DNA of 28,151 nt from UBA1738 sp964388835 (GTDB lineage: Bacteria > Bacillota > Clostridia > UBA1381). Every line of letters starts with the position of its first letter. Within the stretch, counting starts at the first letter, position 1. A model generated the notes under the pieces. The model did no database searches, was not told where the DNA came from, and saw only the letters and a program-made list of their open reading frames with translations. The position numbers were made by a program, and so were the translations under genes. Location of the stretch: the NCBI GenBank assembly GCA_964388835.1, contig CAYMBZ010000015.1, positions 1 to 28,151 of the forward strand. Direction: 5' to 3'. Below are positions 7,564 through 16,758 of this stretch, in pieces.

Positions 7564-8609
7564 AAATTGTGTAAGGTCTTCGGAACGGCATATGGGTTTT
7601 GAGCTTCTCAGGATTATTTCCATGCTGATGATTGTTTTTATGCATGAAATAGGACATGGCGGATTGGGGGTTTCGGTAGAAGTCGGCTCGTTGCCATACC
7701 ATGTATACTGGACGGTTTATGCACTCAGCAGAGTTTCAACAAACTGCTTTGTTATGATTACCGGCTATTATATGGTAAAATCAAGGATGAAGCTTTCGCG
7801 GGTTTTCAGAATTTGGTGCGAAGTTCTGTTTTATTCGGTTTTGACCTACCTTATAGCAATAGGATTGGAAGGAGAACTTCTGTCTTTCAGTGAGCTGATA
7901 AAGGTGGTTACGCCGATAAGCTCGGAAGAATATTGGTTCGCGACAGGTTATGTTATGATGTACCTGTGTATCCCGCTTCTAAACAGTATAATAGAGGGAA
8001 TAGCAGATGAAAAAAATTCCGAACACTGCTGTTTTTTGTGCTTTTACTAACGAGTGTTTTGCCTACATTTTTTTTACTGGGCGGACTCGGCAGCGGTAAA
8101 CGGAGGATACAGTTACATATGGTTTATTGTTTTGTACTTTATCGGAGCATATATACGAATTTATGATTTGAAGCTCAGCAGAAAAGTTGATATATTTGGG
8201 ATTGGCGGCAACGGTTTCCGCTACGCGTATGACGGCGGAGCTTGTTCAGGCAAAAATAGGCGCAACTACCTTGGTTGATAAGTTTATGGATTACAAAATG
8301 CCGGTAACGGTAGTTATGTCGGTAATGTTTTTCATGTTGTTTAAAAATATGCGGATAAAAAACAGAGCAGCAGTGTGCGTAATCGGTGCAATAGCGCCGC
8401 TGTCCTTCGGTGTATATTTATTGCATAACAGTGCGTATATTTGCAAGATTTTATGGGAAAATGCGCGTATGGCGCGCTTTGGTGGGGTTCTGTTATCACT
8501 TTTGTATATGATTTTGCTGGCGGCGGTGATTATGGCGGCGGGATATGCCGTAAGCTTTGTTTATAACAAAATATATGCGGTTTTACCGACAAAAAAGCGG
8601 AAAAGATAA
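7556..8609 (+). pseudogene. Acyltransferase family 3 (membrane O-acyltransferase), frameshifted
   Basis: The start ATG (7556) overlaps the end of the glycosyltransferase, with GGGAGGA upstream. Across three frames the translation follows one acyltransferase-3 protein with about ten membrane segments: ELLRIISMLMIVFMH near the N-terminus, TNCFVMITGYYMV, EYWFATGYVMMYLCIPLLN, GGYSYIWFIVLYFIGAYIRIYDL, and APLSFGVYLLHN near the C-terminus. Continuity requires three frame changes: near a 7-A run (8010-8016), at an 8-T run (8068-8075) and around 8189-8200. Stops at 8048-8050 and 8276-8278 follow from these. Such enzymes put acetyl or similar groups on surface glycans. The gene is recent enough to be read end to end but is not functional as written. 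Confidence 0.75.
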
Positions 8610-8642
8610 TAGACGGCTTTCAGATGAAGAAAGGAATTTTTG

Positions 8643-9075
8643 ATGAATGTAAAAAGTGAGCGCAATTTCGGAATTGACGCGCTGAGGCTTGCCTCAATGT
8701 TGGGTATAGTGCTTATGCATGTATTGTATAAGGGAGGTATTTTGACAAAAAACGCGGGAGTCGATAACCGCATATTGTGGCTTTTTGAAACTGCGTGCTC
8801 ATGCTCGGTAAACTGCTTTGCAATGATAAGCGGTATGTGATGTATTCGGGAGAAGAAAGAAAATACAGTATCGCAAAGTATATTAATGCATATACCGTTT
8901 TGTTATTTCTGCTCCCTTGGATTGATAAGATTTTAAGAAAGTGCGAGGAGAAAGAACTTTTCAGATTGGTTGCGGTGTGCTTTGTGCTTTTTTCGATTGC
9001 GGGAATCACAACCGATTCGTTTAGGATTGATTACGGTTACGGTTTTACGTGGCTTATATATAATGTACATTATGG
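8643..9075 (+). pseudogene. Second acyltransferase family 3 gene, frameshifted with internal and 3' deletions
   Basis: ATG 8643 has AAGGA 7 nt upstream. The N-terminus (NFGIDALRLASMLGIVLMH) and CSVNCFAMISG are typical of acyltransferase 3. One base is missing around 8833 (GGTATGTGATG where GGTTATGTGATG would keep the frame), creating a TGA. The reading then continues in another frame through VMYSGEERKYSIAKYIN, jumps to a late segment (FLLPWIDKILRKC), and is cut after FTWLIY. The central and C-terminal membrane segments are missing. The join to the next gene fragment lies near 9065-9085. It was probably a paralogue of the preceding gene. Confidence 0.65.
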
Positions 9076-9660
9076 GTGGGAAGTCCTCAGCAGTACATAA
9101 CCGCACGGTATGAAGGAAAAACTGCTATGGGACGATTTGATTTGCCGGGAGTTCCGTGGGGGAAAATTTATAAAAGAGAGCTGTTTGAGAAAATTCGTTT
9201 CCCGAAAGGTTACATTTGTTTTGAAGATACAATTATACATTTTCTCGTTTTCAGAACGGCAAGGCGTGTCGTTTCAATTGCGGACAATGTTTATATGTGG
9301 CGGAAAAATCCCACAGGGATAACGGAAAATTCTCAAAACAGCGCAAGGGCAATTCAGAGTTACTGGATAATGGAGGAGCTGGGAAAAATCGATGAGGAGC
9401 TTAAGCTTCCGCATGATGATATGTACGCGCTTTCGCTTACATGCCAGCTTTCAAATTTCTGTTATGCAAATGTTTCGGGAATGTCTGAAGAAATAAAGAA
9501 GAGCATTTTTACGATTTGCTGTGAGAATTATGAAAATGCTTTAAAAAATTGCGGTTGTAAAAAACTGCCGTATGCGGTAAGATTGGGCGCAAGGGCGCTT
9601 TCGTAAAAAAGATTCGATTTATGGGCACTTTCGGGAAAAATGTATCAGCTCATAAGGTAA
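9076..9660 (+). pseudogene. Glycosyltransferase family 2, C-terminal remnant with nonsense codon
   Basis: Only the C-terminal part of a GT2 enzyme is present: YEGKTAMGRFDLPGVPWGKIYKRELF and CFEDTIIHF, followed by VYMWRKNPTGIT, are the usual late GT2 motifs. The N-terminal nucleotide-binding DxD half is missing, and the fragment is fused to the end of the upstream acyltransferase remnant. An in-frame TAA (9604-9606) interrupts the tail; the frame resumes as KRFDLWALSGKMYQLIR and stops at 9658-9660, just before the next ribosome binding site. It cannot be active as written. Confidence 0.7.
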
Positions 9661-9671
9661 GGAGGAGTATA

Positions 9672-10562
9672 GTGCTGAGAGTTCTTCATTCTGTCAGCAA
9701 TATGGACAGAGCCGGGATTGAAACAATGCTGATGAATTATTATCGACATATGGACAGAAATAAAATTTGCTTCGATTTTATCGTAAACAAGCCCAAAAAA
9801 GGCGATTATGATGATGAAATCAGGCAGATGGGCGGGAATATTTACTTAAGCCCCGGGCTTAATCCGTTGCATTATCCGAAATATTTGAAATTTACCGAGG
9901 AAATATTCAAAAAAAATCCGGATATAAAAATTCTGCACGCTCACAACGAGGCTATGGGACTTTATGCTTTGGAGGGCGCAAAAAGATGTGGAATAAAAAC
10001 AAGAATTGCCCATGCACACAATACTAAAATTATAAAGGACTACAAGTATCCTTTGAAAATTTTCTGCAAGCAGTTTTTGACAGGCGCGTCAACCGAGCTG
10101 TGGAGTTGCGGAAGAGATGCGGGAATTTACTTTTTCGGAAAGAAAAAGTGGGAAGAAAAGGGTATCGTTTTTTGTGATTTTGGGAATTTTGGCAACGGCA
10201 TTTTTCTGTTTTTTGTATATGGTGTAAGAAACGGAGCGGTTGCCGAACTTTGCGCGCGATTCGGAATTGATATGATGGGGCGTGATTACCTGTGGCAACT
10301 GGCGGGGAGCTATTACAGATTTTCGCCGACATATATGGGGCGCGGTTTTGAGTTTGTGGATAAAATTGTGGCGGAATGGTACATGGCGGGAATTATAAAG
10401 CATGCATAATTTTACTTTTGGAGTACAATAACGTTGCGTCTTGCGGTGCTTGCGTATGCGTTTTATCGAAAGGATAAAAAAAGAAAGGAAAAGGCGGAGT
10501 GGAAGCCGCCTACAAAGGCAGAAATAAAGGATATCATGGCAAACATGATGAATGAAATCTAA
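9672..10562 (+). pseudogene. Chimera of GT4 glycosyltransferase N-terminus and Wzy-type polymerase C-terminus
   Basis: GTG 9672 follows GGAGG (9661-9665). Residues about 1-165 are the N-terminal half of a GT4 (EpsF-like) glycosyltransferase (VLHSVSNMDRAGIETMLMN, ILHAHNEAMGLYALEGAKR, RIAHAHNT). At about 10165 the sequence switches to the end of a polysaccharide polymerase. A membrane segment readable in another frame (FFVILGILATAFFCFLYMV) is followed by ARFGIDMMGRDYLW and FSPTYMGRGFEFV, motifs I associate with O-antigen-polymerase-like proteins. An in-frame TAA at 10407-10409 is followed, in the same frame, by a plausible basic C-terminal tail ending at 10560-10562. The GT4 C-terminal domain and most polymerase membrane spans are absent, consistent with a large deletion. 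Confidence 0.65.
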
Positions 10563-10575
10563 AGGGAGACGGGAA

Positions 10576-11640
10576 ATGGCAAAAATATCATTTATTCTTC
10601 CGTGCTACTGCGCTGAGAGATATTTGGAACATGTGGTAAATTCATTGAAGACGCAGACTATGACGGGTTTCGAGGCGATTTTTGTGGATGATGGCTCTCC
10701 GGATAACGGTGCCGCACTCAGCGAGAAATTATTTGATGGAGACAGTCGATTTGTTTTGATACGAAAGAAAAACGGAGGGGTTTCAAGCGCAAGAAATGAA
10801 GGGCTTTCACACGCGCACGGCAAATATATATTTTTTGTTGACCCGGATGATTTTATCGAGAAAGAGAGTGCGGAAATTTTGCTTTCCGCGGCAGAGAAAA
10901 ATGATGCAGATATTGTGTTTTTCGGCAGAAGCAGTGATGTCTATAGCGGCGGCAAAAAGGTAAGGAGCAAGATTTCAATGCCAAAGGCGGAGGGAGCGTT
11001 TTTCGGTAATCCTTGCCGAGATTTGTTTGACAAAATTGCGACAGCCTATTTTGTGACGGACAAGTTGTTTAAGAGGGATATTATAGAAAAAAACAATATC
11101 CGCTTTTGTGATATGAACATAGGCGAGGACGGTGTTTTTATTGCGGAATACATACGGTGTGATATAAAATGTGCGGTGTTTTTAAAAAAGGCTCTGTATC
11201 ATTATACGGTGGATGAGAGCGAAACGTTGTCATCATATCATGCCGCGAGGGAGACGGATAATTTCCGACTAAGTAAAAGTATAATGAAAACGGTTGATGT
11301 TTGGGGACTTTCGGACAGCCCAATGCATAACCGAACCGTTAAATATTGTATTGTACGCGATTTACAGCTGGGTATAAAAAATATAAATTTAAGCAAAAAA
11401 ACTTTTCGCGAGAAATATATGTGGCTGAAGAAATTTATGAGGGATACCGAGGTGTGCGGAGCAGTTTGCGATACACAACTCAATATGGTAGTATTTAAAA
11501 GTCTGGGACTTGATAATCAAAATCGATTACAACGGCTCGGAGATGTGACGATATATCCTACCGAATATTTTAATCCCAAGGAATTATTTTGCGGCAAAGA
11601 ATTTAATCGGAACTCATGTTCAGCCATGCGCACCGGATAA
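10576..11640 (+). CDS. Glycosyltransferase family 2 with foreign C-terminal tail
   Basis: The open frame is 354 codons from ATG 10576, with AGGGAGACGGGA upstream. It begins with a classic GT-A start (ISFILPCYCAERYLEHVVNSL), then FVDDGSPD, NGGVSSARNEGL and the DxD-like FVDPDDF, with a plausible late GT2 domain (TDKLFKRDIIE, GEDGVFIAEY). The GT2 part seems complete to about residue 308 (near 11500). The last 46 residues do not belong to it: they run into a GT32 tail (IYPTEYFNPKELFCGK) and then into out-of-frame sequence. This is the best-preserved gene of the cluster and the only one whose catalytic domain is uninterrupted. Activity is possible but untested, and its pathway partners are broken. 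Confidence 0.7.
   Translation: MAKISFILPCYCAERYLEHVVNSLKTQTMTGFEAIFVDDGSPDNGAALSEKLFDGDSRFVLIRKKNGGVSSARNEGLSHAHGKYIFFVDPDDFIEKESAEILLSAAEKNDADIVFFGRSSDVYSGGKKVRSKISMPKAEGAFFGNPCRDLFDKIATAYFVTDKLFKRDIIEKNNIRFCDMNIGEDGVFIAEYIRCDIKCAVFLKKALYHYTVDESETLSSYHAARETDNFRLSKSIMKTVDVWGLSDSPMHNRTVKYCIVRDLQLGIKNINLSKKTFREKYMWLKKFMRDTEVCGAVCDTQLNMVVFKSLGLDNQNRLQRLGDVTIYPTEYFNPKELFCGKEFNRNSCSAMRTG
11504..11609 (+). pseudogene. GT32-type glycosyltransferase C-terminal scrap
   Basis: In one frame 11519-11545 reads KIDYNGSEM; after a one-base frame change the reading continues TIYPTEYFNPKELFCGKEFN. This order matches the C-terminal end of GT32 (capsular-type, DXD-sugar) glycosyltransferases, which normally continue with a TENT-HH motif that is missing here. 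The scrap is fused to the preceding GT2 and followed directly by a piece of another family. The identification rests on a short motif. Confidence 0.5.
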
Positions 11641-11890
11641 GGTTATATATTATCAATTTGATGAAGAGGAATTTCATAAAGTTCACTATGAAAAAGGGTA
11701 TTTTGATTTCAGGTGTGACGGATTCGGACCGGTATGCACATCCTTGGATGAGGTGGTTTCGGAAATTCACGAATGTTTTGTGAATGACATGGCGCAAAAT
11801 GAGGAATATCGGAACAGAACGGATAGATTTTTTGAGCTTCGCGATGATAAAAACTGTGAGAGAATTTATAAAGCGGTATGTGAGCTGTAG
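11621..11890 (+). pseudogene. CDP-glycerol glycerophosphotransferase (TagF-like) C-terminal scrap
   Basis: The frame ending at TAG 11888-11890 reads KVIYYQFDEEEFHKVHYEKG, then GYFDFR, DGFGPVCTSLDEVV and NRTDRFFELRD. This is the characteristic C-terminal end of CDP-glycerol:poly(glycerophosphate) glycerophosphotransferases of teichoic-acid-type synthesis. The catalytic bulk of the gene is missing; the fragment starts at the join with the GT32 scrap. It marks the end of the decayed surface-polysaccharide cluster, just before a new promoter. Confidence 0.7.
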
Positions 11891-11902
11891 AGACGGAATG
11901 TG

Positions 11903-11931
11903 TTGAAGTTTGCCAATATGTGTGGTATAAT
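11903..11931 (+). promoter_or_regulatory. Promoter of the rhamnosidase operon
   Basis: TTGAAG (11903-11908), a 17-nt spacer and TATAAT (11926-11931), with TGG immediately before the -10 as an extended element. Transcription should begin near 11938, at the base of the nested stems that follow. Confidence 0.8.
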
Positions 11932-11939
11932 GATTAAAA

Positions 11940-12024
11940 GCTTTGCTTGAAATAAATGAATTGACTGCGGCAAAAATTGCACCTTGCGGTGCATTATTAG
12001 GGCAATTCAAATCATTAACAAAGC
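11940..12024 (+). ncRNA. Structured 5' leader of unknown class
   Basis: Three nested stems lie right after the predicted transcription start. The outer is GCTTTG (11940-11945) with CAAAGC (12019-12024). The middle is GAATTG (11958-11963) with CAATTC (12003-12008). The inner is TGCACC (11978-11983) with GGTGCA (11988-11993), closing a TTGC loop. No T-run follows. It matches no riboswitch class I can recognise and may be an mRNA-stabilising or regulatory leader for the rhamnosidase gene. Each stem is short, so chance cannot be excluded. Confidence 0.4.
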
Positions 12025-12116
12025 GGAATACAAATTGTTCACTGATTTTATAAACATGAACAGGTAGACTTGAAATATTATATTGACAAATAAAATTACC
12101 AAAGGGGATGAAAAAA

Positions 12117-14366
12117 ATGTTTAAATTTATTAAAGCAACAAAGGAGTACAATACATTTGAAAAAAACGTACCCGCACCCTACATAAGAAAAAGCTTTTTT
12201 TCCGACACGAAAGCAAAAGCAAAGCTTATGATTGCGGTGTGCGGGTTTTATGAGTTATACATAAACGGAAAAAGGTACACAAAGGGTTTTCTGGCTCCGT
12301 ATATTTCAAATACCGACGATTACATATATTATGACGAATATGACGTTGAAATAGATTGCGGCGAAAACGTTATCGGAATCGTTTTGGGAAACGGTTTTCA
12401 GAATAATCCCGGAGGTTACATATGGGATTTTGATAAGGCAACGTTCAGAAGTGCACCGATGGTGGCGCTTATGCTTACATATAAAAATGCAAGCGACACA
12501 GATATTAAGATAGAAAGTGACGGCACGTTTAAAACAGCAAATTCGCCGATAAGAGCCGATGATTATCGGTTCGGCGAATATTACGATGCGAATTATGAAA
12601 TAAGGGGCTGGAACGAGAAAGGCTTTGATGATTCAAATTGGGAAAATGCCATTGAAACAAATCCGCCGAGGGGAGAACTGCGCCGATGTGAGGCAGAGCC
12701 TATCATAAAGGAAACCGAGCTTAAGCCGACAAGTATTACAAGAGTCAAGGACGGGTATATTTACGATTTCGGCGTGAACAATGCCGGAATATGCAGATTG
12801 AACATTTCGGGCAAAAAAGGTCAAAAGGTTGAACTGCAACATGGTGAAGTAGTAAAAGACGGCGAGTTGTACTTTGACCATATTTGGTTTAAGAGAGAGC
12901 TATGGGAACGTGATATCAAAATCGTGCATAAGGATATATATATTCTGAAGGGCGGAGAAAATGAGGAATATACACCGGAATTTACATATCACGGATTTCG
13001 TTATGTAAAGGTTACCGGAATAAAGCCGGAACAGGCGACCAAGGATTTATTGACCTATCTTGTTATTCATTCCGACTTAAAGTCGAGGGGAGACTTTTCC
13101 TGCTCAAACGAAACGATAAATAAATTGCAAGAGATAACAAGACGAAGCGATTTGTCGAATTTTTATTATTTCCCAACCGATTGCCCGCAAAGAGAAAAGA
13201 ATGGCTGGACGGCGGACGCGGCGCTTTCGGCAGAACAGATGATGCTGAATTTTAATCCCGAGGTAAGTTATCGTGAGTGGATGAGAAATATTTGCAAGGC
13301 ACAAAATGACGATGGCGCACTTCCGGGAATTATCCCAACAGGCGGTTGGGGATTTGAGTGGGGCAACGGCCCTGCATGGGATTGCGTTTTGGCGTATATT
13401 CCGTATTATGTGTATATATACCGAGGTGAAACCGATATTATAAAGGAATCTGCCCATGCTTTTATGGCATATCTGGATTACCTTACAACCGTAGTCGATG
13501 AAAAAGGTCTTATTCATATAGGTCTTGGGGATTGGTGTCATGTTGGTAGAAGCTCGGAGGATTATAAGGCTCCACTTGAGCTTACGGATACCGTTATTTC
13601 AATGGATATTGCACAAAAGATGTCATTTATGCTTAAGGCGATAGGCAGAGAGCGGCAGAGTAAATTTGCGGCGTCGGTTGCTGAGGACTTAAAAAAAGCG
13701 ATAAGGGATAATTTGATTGATTTTGATACAATGGTTGCAAGTGGCAATTGTCAGACAAGCCAGGCAATATGTCTTTATTACGGTGTATTTAATGATGATG
13801 AGAAGGAGATTGCATTCGGGCGGCTGTTGGAAATGATTGAAGCCGAGGACGGACATATGGACATAGGTGTTATCGGCTCAAAAGTTATATTTCACGTTCT
13901 TTCAAGCTTCGACCGCAGTGACCTCGCTTTTAACATGATTGTAAGAGAAGATTTTCCATCCTACGGCGCATGGATAAAAAAAGGGGATACAACACTGCGT
14001 GAGATATTTTCGCGCGATGACAGAGCCGGGTCGATGAATCACCATTTTTGGGGCGATATCAGCGCATGGTTTATCAAACGCCTTGCGGGAATACAATTTA
14101 ATCCACGCGGAAATGACATTAAGAGCGTGGAGATAAGACCGGCATTTGTTGATTCGCTTGAAAATGCCGAAGGGTACTATACCGCGCCCGACGGGAAAAT
14201 TTCATCGTCATGGAAAAGAACTGAGGGAGGCGTTGTGATGAGCATGATTATACCAGAAAAAATAGACGGGGAGATAATTTTGCCGACAGGTTACGCTTTT
14301 TATGATGGTTCGGTTTCAAAAAAAGCCGTTACGGGTGAGTATGAAATTAAAAAAATTATCGAATAA
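12117..14366 (+). CDS. Alpha-L-rhamnosidase, GH78
   Basis: 749 aa. It hydrolyses terminal alpha-L-rhamnose from plant glycosides or glycans. An N-terminal beta-sandwich region (YELYINGKRYTKGFLAPYIS) and a concanavalin-like domain (VELQHGEVV, FTYHGFRYVKVTG) precede the (alpha/alpha)6 catalytic barrel. The barrel carries the hallmark DCPQREKNGWTAD (D355 to D367; the family consensus is CPQRDERLGWTGD), WGNGPAWDCVLAYIPYY and GLGDWCHVG. A C-terminal beta domain follows. There is no signal peptide, so it is cytoplasmic and expects imported substrate. The start at 12117 is chosen over the ATG at 12108 because AAAGGGG (12101-12107) abuts 12108 but sits 9 nt from 12117. It is the first gene of a three-gene run with the protease and the PHP phosphatase. 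Confidence 0.93.
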   Translation: MFKFIKATKEYNTFEKNVPAPYIRKSFFSDTKAKAKLMIAVCGFYELYINGKRYTKGFLAPYISNTDDYIYYDEYDVEIDCGENVIGIVLGNGFQNNPGGYIWDFDKATFRSAPMVALMLTYKNASDTDIKIESDGTFKTANSPIRADDYRFGEYYDANYEIRGWNEKGFDDSNWENAIETNPPRGELRRCEAEPIIKETELKPTSITRVKDGYIYDFGVNNAGICRLNISGKKGQKVELQHGEVVKDGELYFDHIWFKRELWERDIKIVHKDIYILKGGENEEYTPEFTYHGFRYVKVTGIKPEQATKDLLTYLVIHSDLKSRGDFSCSNETINKLQEITRRSDLSNFYYFPTDCPQREKNGWTADAALSAEQMMLNFNPEVSYREWMRNICKAQNDDGALPGIIPTGGWGFEWGNGPAWDCVLAYIPYYVYIYRGETDIIKESAHAFMAYLDYLTTVVDEKGLIHIGLGDWCHVGRSSEDYKAPLELTDTVISMDIAQKMSFMLKAIGRERQSKFAASVAEDLKKAIRDNLIDFDTMVASGNCQTSQAICLYYGVFNDDEKEIAFGRLLEMIEAEDGHMDIGVIGSKVIFHVLSSFDRSDLAFNMIVREDFPSYGAWIKKGDTTLREIFSRDDRAGSMNHHFWGDISAWFIKRLAGIQFNPRGNDIKSVEIRPAFVDSLENAEGYYTAPDGKISSSWKRTEGGVVMSMIIPEKIDGEIILPTGYAFYDGSVSKKAVTGEYEIKKIIE

Positions 14367-14380
14367 AGGGAGCTGTTGCA

Positions 14381-15880
14381 GTGAAAATAAGGAAATGTGC
14401 TTTTTTTACGGCAATATTGTACCTGCTTTCGGCATTGCCTGCTTCAGCCGAGGCGGATTTATCAAAAGCAGAAAAATATGACAGCAGAGATTACGGAATA
14501 ATCACATCGGTAAAGGACCAGGGAAGCGATTCCCTGTGCTGGGCGTATGCAACTGCTGCCGCATCCGAAGCTTCTGTTTTGAAAAAGTATGCGGGTACAG
14601 TATCGGGAATATCAATATCCCCGGAGCAGATAGGCTACGCAAGGTATAATCGTGGAGCAGACCCGCTCTTGAATACCTCGGGCGAGAGCAACCCCGGGAC
14701 AGATTGGAGAAATTCGGGCGGAGGAACAAAATATGCCGCCGCCGTGCTTTCACAGTGGTGCGGACCTGTTGATAAATCCGTTTCGTACAATGCAAACGGC
14801 TGGGATAACAGAAGCTACACCATTGAAAATGCGATTTCGGTAAATGGAAAAAAACTTGCAACGGATGCGGAGGCAAGGCAGAAGATGAAGCGCGCAATCG
14901 TAAAATACGGCGCGGTGACCTTTTCATACAACAATGCAAGCGAGCGCGCATATTATAACCCGGCGGGGGAGAACGGCTCTTATCCGCATGCATGCACCGT
15001 AATCGGTTGGGACGATACGATTCCGGCAGAAAAGTTCGGCCCCGGCAAGACGTTGATAAACGGCGGCTGGCTGATAAAGAACAGCTATCTGAGTCTGCCG
15101 TATTTCTATCAGTCCTATGAAGTGACATGCGAACAAATCTATGCCTTTGAATATGCCGAAAACAGCAAGTACGATTATAATTATTTTTATGACGCAACGG
15201 CTGAGGATAACGGATTGGGAAGCTTACTTTGCCTAAAATCGGCGGCGAATGTATTTGAAGCAAAGCACGATAATGAATATATAAAGGCGGTGAACGTGGG
15301 AATTTCCGGAGAAAATGTTTTTTGTACGGCACGAATATATACGGATTTTGATGCTAACAAATTTCAAAAGGGTGAGATGACCCCGGCGGCGGTTAAGACA
15401 CAGTATTTGGAATACGGCGGATATAACTGCGTAGAGTTTGATGTGCCGGTAGGTGTAAAAACGGGTACATCATTTGCGGTGGAGGTCAGCATCAGCGGAG
15501 ACGGTTATCTCACGCTGAGCCAAAATTCCGGGAGGTCATATGCATACAGAGGCGGCATGGCGGAATTGGCGGTAGCACCGAGGATTAAGGCATTTACAAA
15601 AACTGAGGATGCGGGATATATCAAATTCGACAGCGCCGCGCAGGTTACTGCGGCAGCCTCGGGCGGAGAAAAACAGCTGATACTTGCCATATATGAGGGC
15701 AAACAGCTGAAAGATACATATATTGAAAAGATGGATTTCAGCAAAAATACAATGCATACGGCGGCTGTTCCAGCTTCATGGAAAAAAGGAAAAGACACCG
15801 TACTTAAGGCGTTTCTGTGGGACAGCACAGGCGGAATTGAAGCGGCATGCGTGTCCGCGGAATATAAATTTACGGAATAA
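14381..15880 (+). CDS. Secreted papain-family (C1) cysteine protease
   Basis: 499 aa from GTG 14381, with GGGAGC upstream, 14 nt after the rhamnosidase. The N-terminus (MKIRKCAFFTAILYLLSALP, then ASA) is a signal peptide with a likely cut after A23, and no lipobox. The catalytic set of family C1 is complete: Q47 (oxyanion), C53 (LCWAYA), H203 (PHACTVIGWDD) and N234 (LIKNSYL). There is no long propeptide. After about residue 260 comes a beta-rich C-terminal region (about 240 aa) like the lectin-like domain seen in clostridial C1 proteases. No LPXTG or other anchor is visible, so it is probably released or held non-covalently. Its role beside a cytoplasmic rhamnosidase is unclear. Confidence 0.9.
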   Translation: MKIRKCAFFTAILYLLSALPASAEADLSKAEKYDSRDYGIITSVKDQGSDSLCWAYATAAASEASVLKKYAGTVSGISISPEQIGYARYNRGADPLLNTSGESNPGTDWRNSGGGTKYAAAVLSQWCGPVDKSVSYNANGWDNRSYTIENAISVNGKKLATDAEARQKMKRAIVKYGAVTFSYNNASERAYYNPAGENGSYPHACTVIGWDDTIPAEKFGPGKTLINGGWLIKNSYLSLPYFYQSYEVTCEQIYAFEYAENSKYDYNYFYDATAEDNGLGSLLCLKSAANVFEAKHDNEYIKAVNVGISGENVFCTARIYTDFDANKFQKGEMTPAAVKTQYLEYGGYNCVEFDVPVGVKTGTSFAVEVSISGDGYLTLSQNSGRSYAYRGGMAELAVAPRIKAFTKTEDAGYIKFDSAAQVTAAASGGEKQLILAIYEGKQLKDTYIEKMDFSKNTMHTAAVPASWKKGKDTVLKAFLWDSTGGIEAACVSAEYKFTE

Positions 15881-15895
15881 ATCGGGAGGAAAAAT

Positions 15896-16681
15896 ATGTT
15901 TGATTTTCATTTACATACAAGCATATCCTTTGATTCGGAGGAAAATCCTGCGGCGGCGGTGCGCGCAGCAGAACTTGCGGGGCTTAGGGAGATATGCTTT
16001 ACCGACCATCATGATTTGCACGGAATTCCGAACGGAGAGCATTATATATTCACACCTGAGGAATATCATGCGGCATATGACGGCATAAAAAGCGATAAAC
16101 TGAAAATTCGCCGAGGTATCGAAATGGGATTGACACTGTGGAATAAACGCGAGGCGGAGGAGTTTATAAAAAAACTTCCCCTTGACTTTGTTTTGGGTTC
16201 GATTCATTATGTGGGGGAATACGACCCGTATTTTAACGAATACTGGGAAAATATCACCTATGCAGAGGGCGTGGAAAAATACCTTGCAGAGACTTTAAAG
16301 TGTGTGGAACTGCATGATGATTTTGACGTGCTGGGGCATTTGACATATGTATGCAAATATGCTTCGGTGCATGGGCATGGTGCGGTACCATATTCAAGAT
16401 TTAGTGAGCTTTCGGATGAAATCATGCGGATTTTGGTTAAAAAGGGAAAAGGAATGGAAATAAATACCTCCGGAATAGATAAGGTGGGAGAATTTTTACC
16501 CACCGCCGATTATCTGAAAAGATTCAGAGAACTGGGTGGCGAAATAGTCACGGTCGGTTCGGACGCGCATGACAGAACGCGTGTCGGACAGTACGCAAAA
16601 GAAGCAGCGGAGCTGGTGCAGGAAATTTTCGGATATGTGTGTACTTTTGAAAAAAGAAAGCCCGTGTTTCATAAGTTGTAA
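15896..16681 (+). CDS. PHP-domain phosphoesterase, histidinol-phosphatase (HisJ/HisK) type
   Basis: 261 aa. All PHP metal motifs are seen: H5-x-H7 (FDFHLHTS), TDHHD, GIEMG, GSIHYV, LGHLTYV and the C-terminal GSDAHDRTRVG. The family uses a trinuclear metal site to remove phosphate from histidinol phosphate or other small phosphomonoesters. There are no histidine biosynthesis genes nearby, so the physiological substrate is open. GGGAGG sits just before the ATG, 15 nt after the protease gene, so it is probably cotranscribed with the rhamnosidase and protease. Confidence 0.85.
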   Translation: MFDFHLHTSISFDSEENPAAAVRAAELAGLREICFTDHHDLHGIPNGEHYIFTPEEYHAAYDGIKSDKLKIRRGIEMGLTLWNKREAEEFIKKLPLDFVLGSIHYVGEYDPYFNEYWENITYAEGVEKYLAETLKCVELHDDFDVLGHLTYVCKYASVHGHGAVPYSRFSELSDEIMRILVKKGKGMEINTSGIDKVGEFLPTADYLKRFRELGGEIVTVGSDAHDRTRVGQYAKEAAELVQEIFGYVCTFEKRKPVFHKL

Positions 16682-16758
16682 TTGATAAAATGTCTTACGG
16701 GAGGCACTACAGTATAATGACATACTTTAATATTGATTTGAAATTGAGGGAAAAAGTA

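Noticed and set aside
14502..15332. 276-codon antisense frame inside the C1 protease gene
   Set aside because: The composition is low-plausibility (rich in Arg, His, Pro and Ser), and the sense strand has a complete protease with all catalytic residues.
16713..16718. TATAAT as promoter of the sensor kinase pseudogene
   Set aside because: No acceptable -35 lies 16-18 nt upstream; it is kept only as a possible weak -10.
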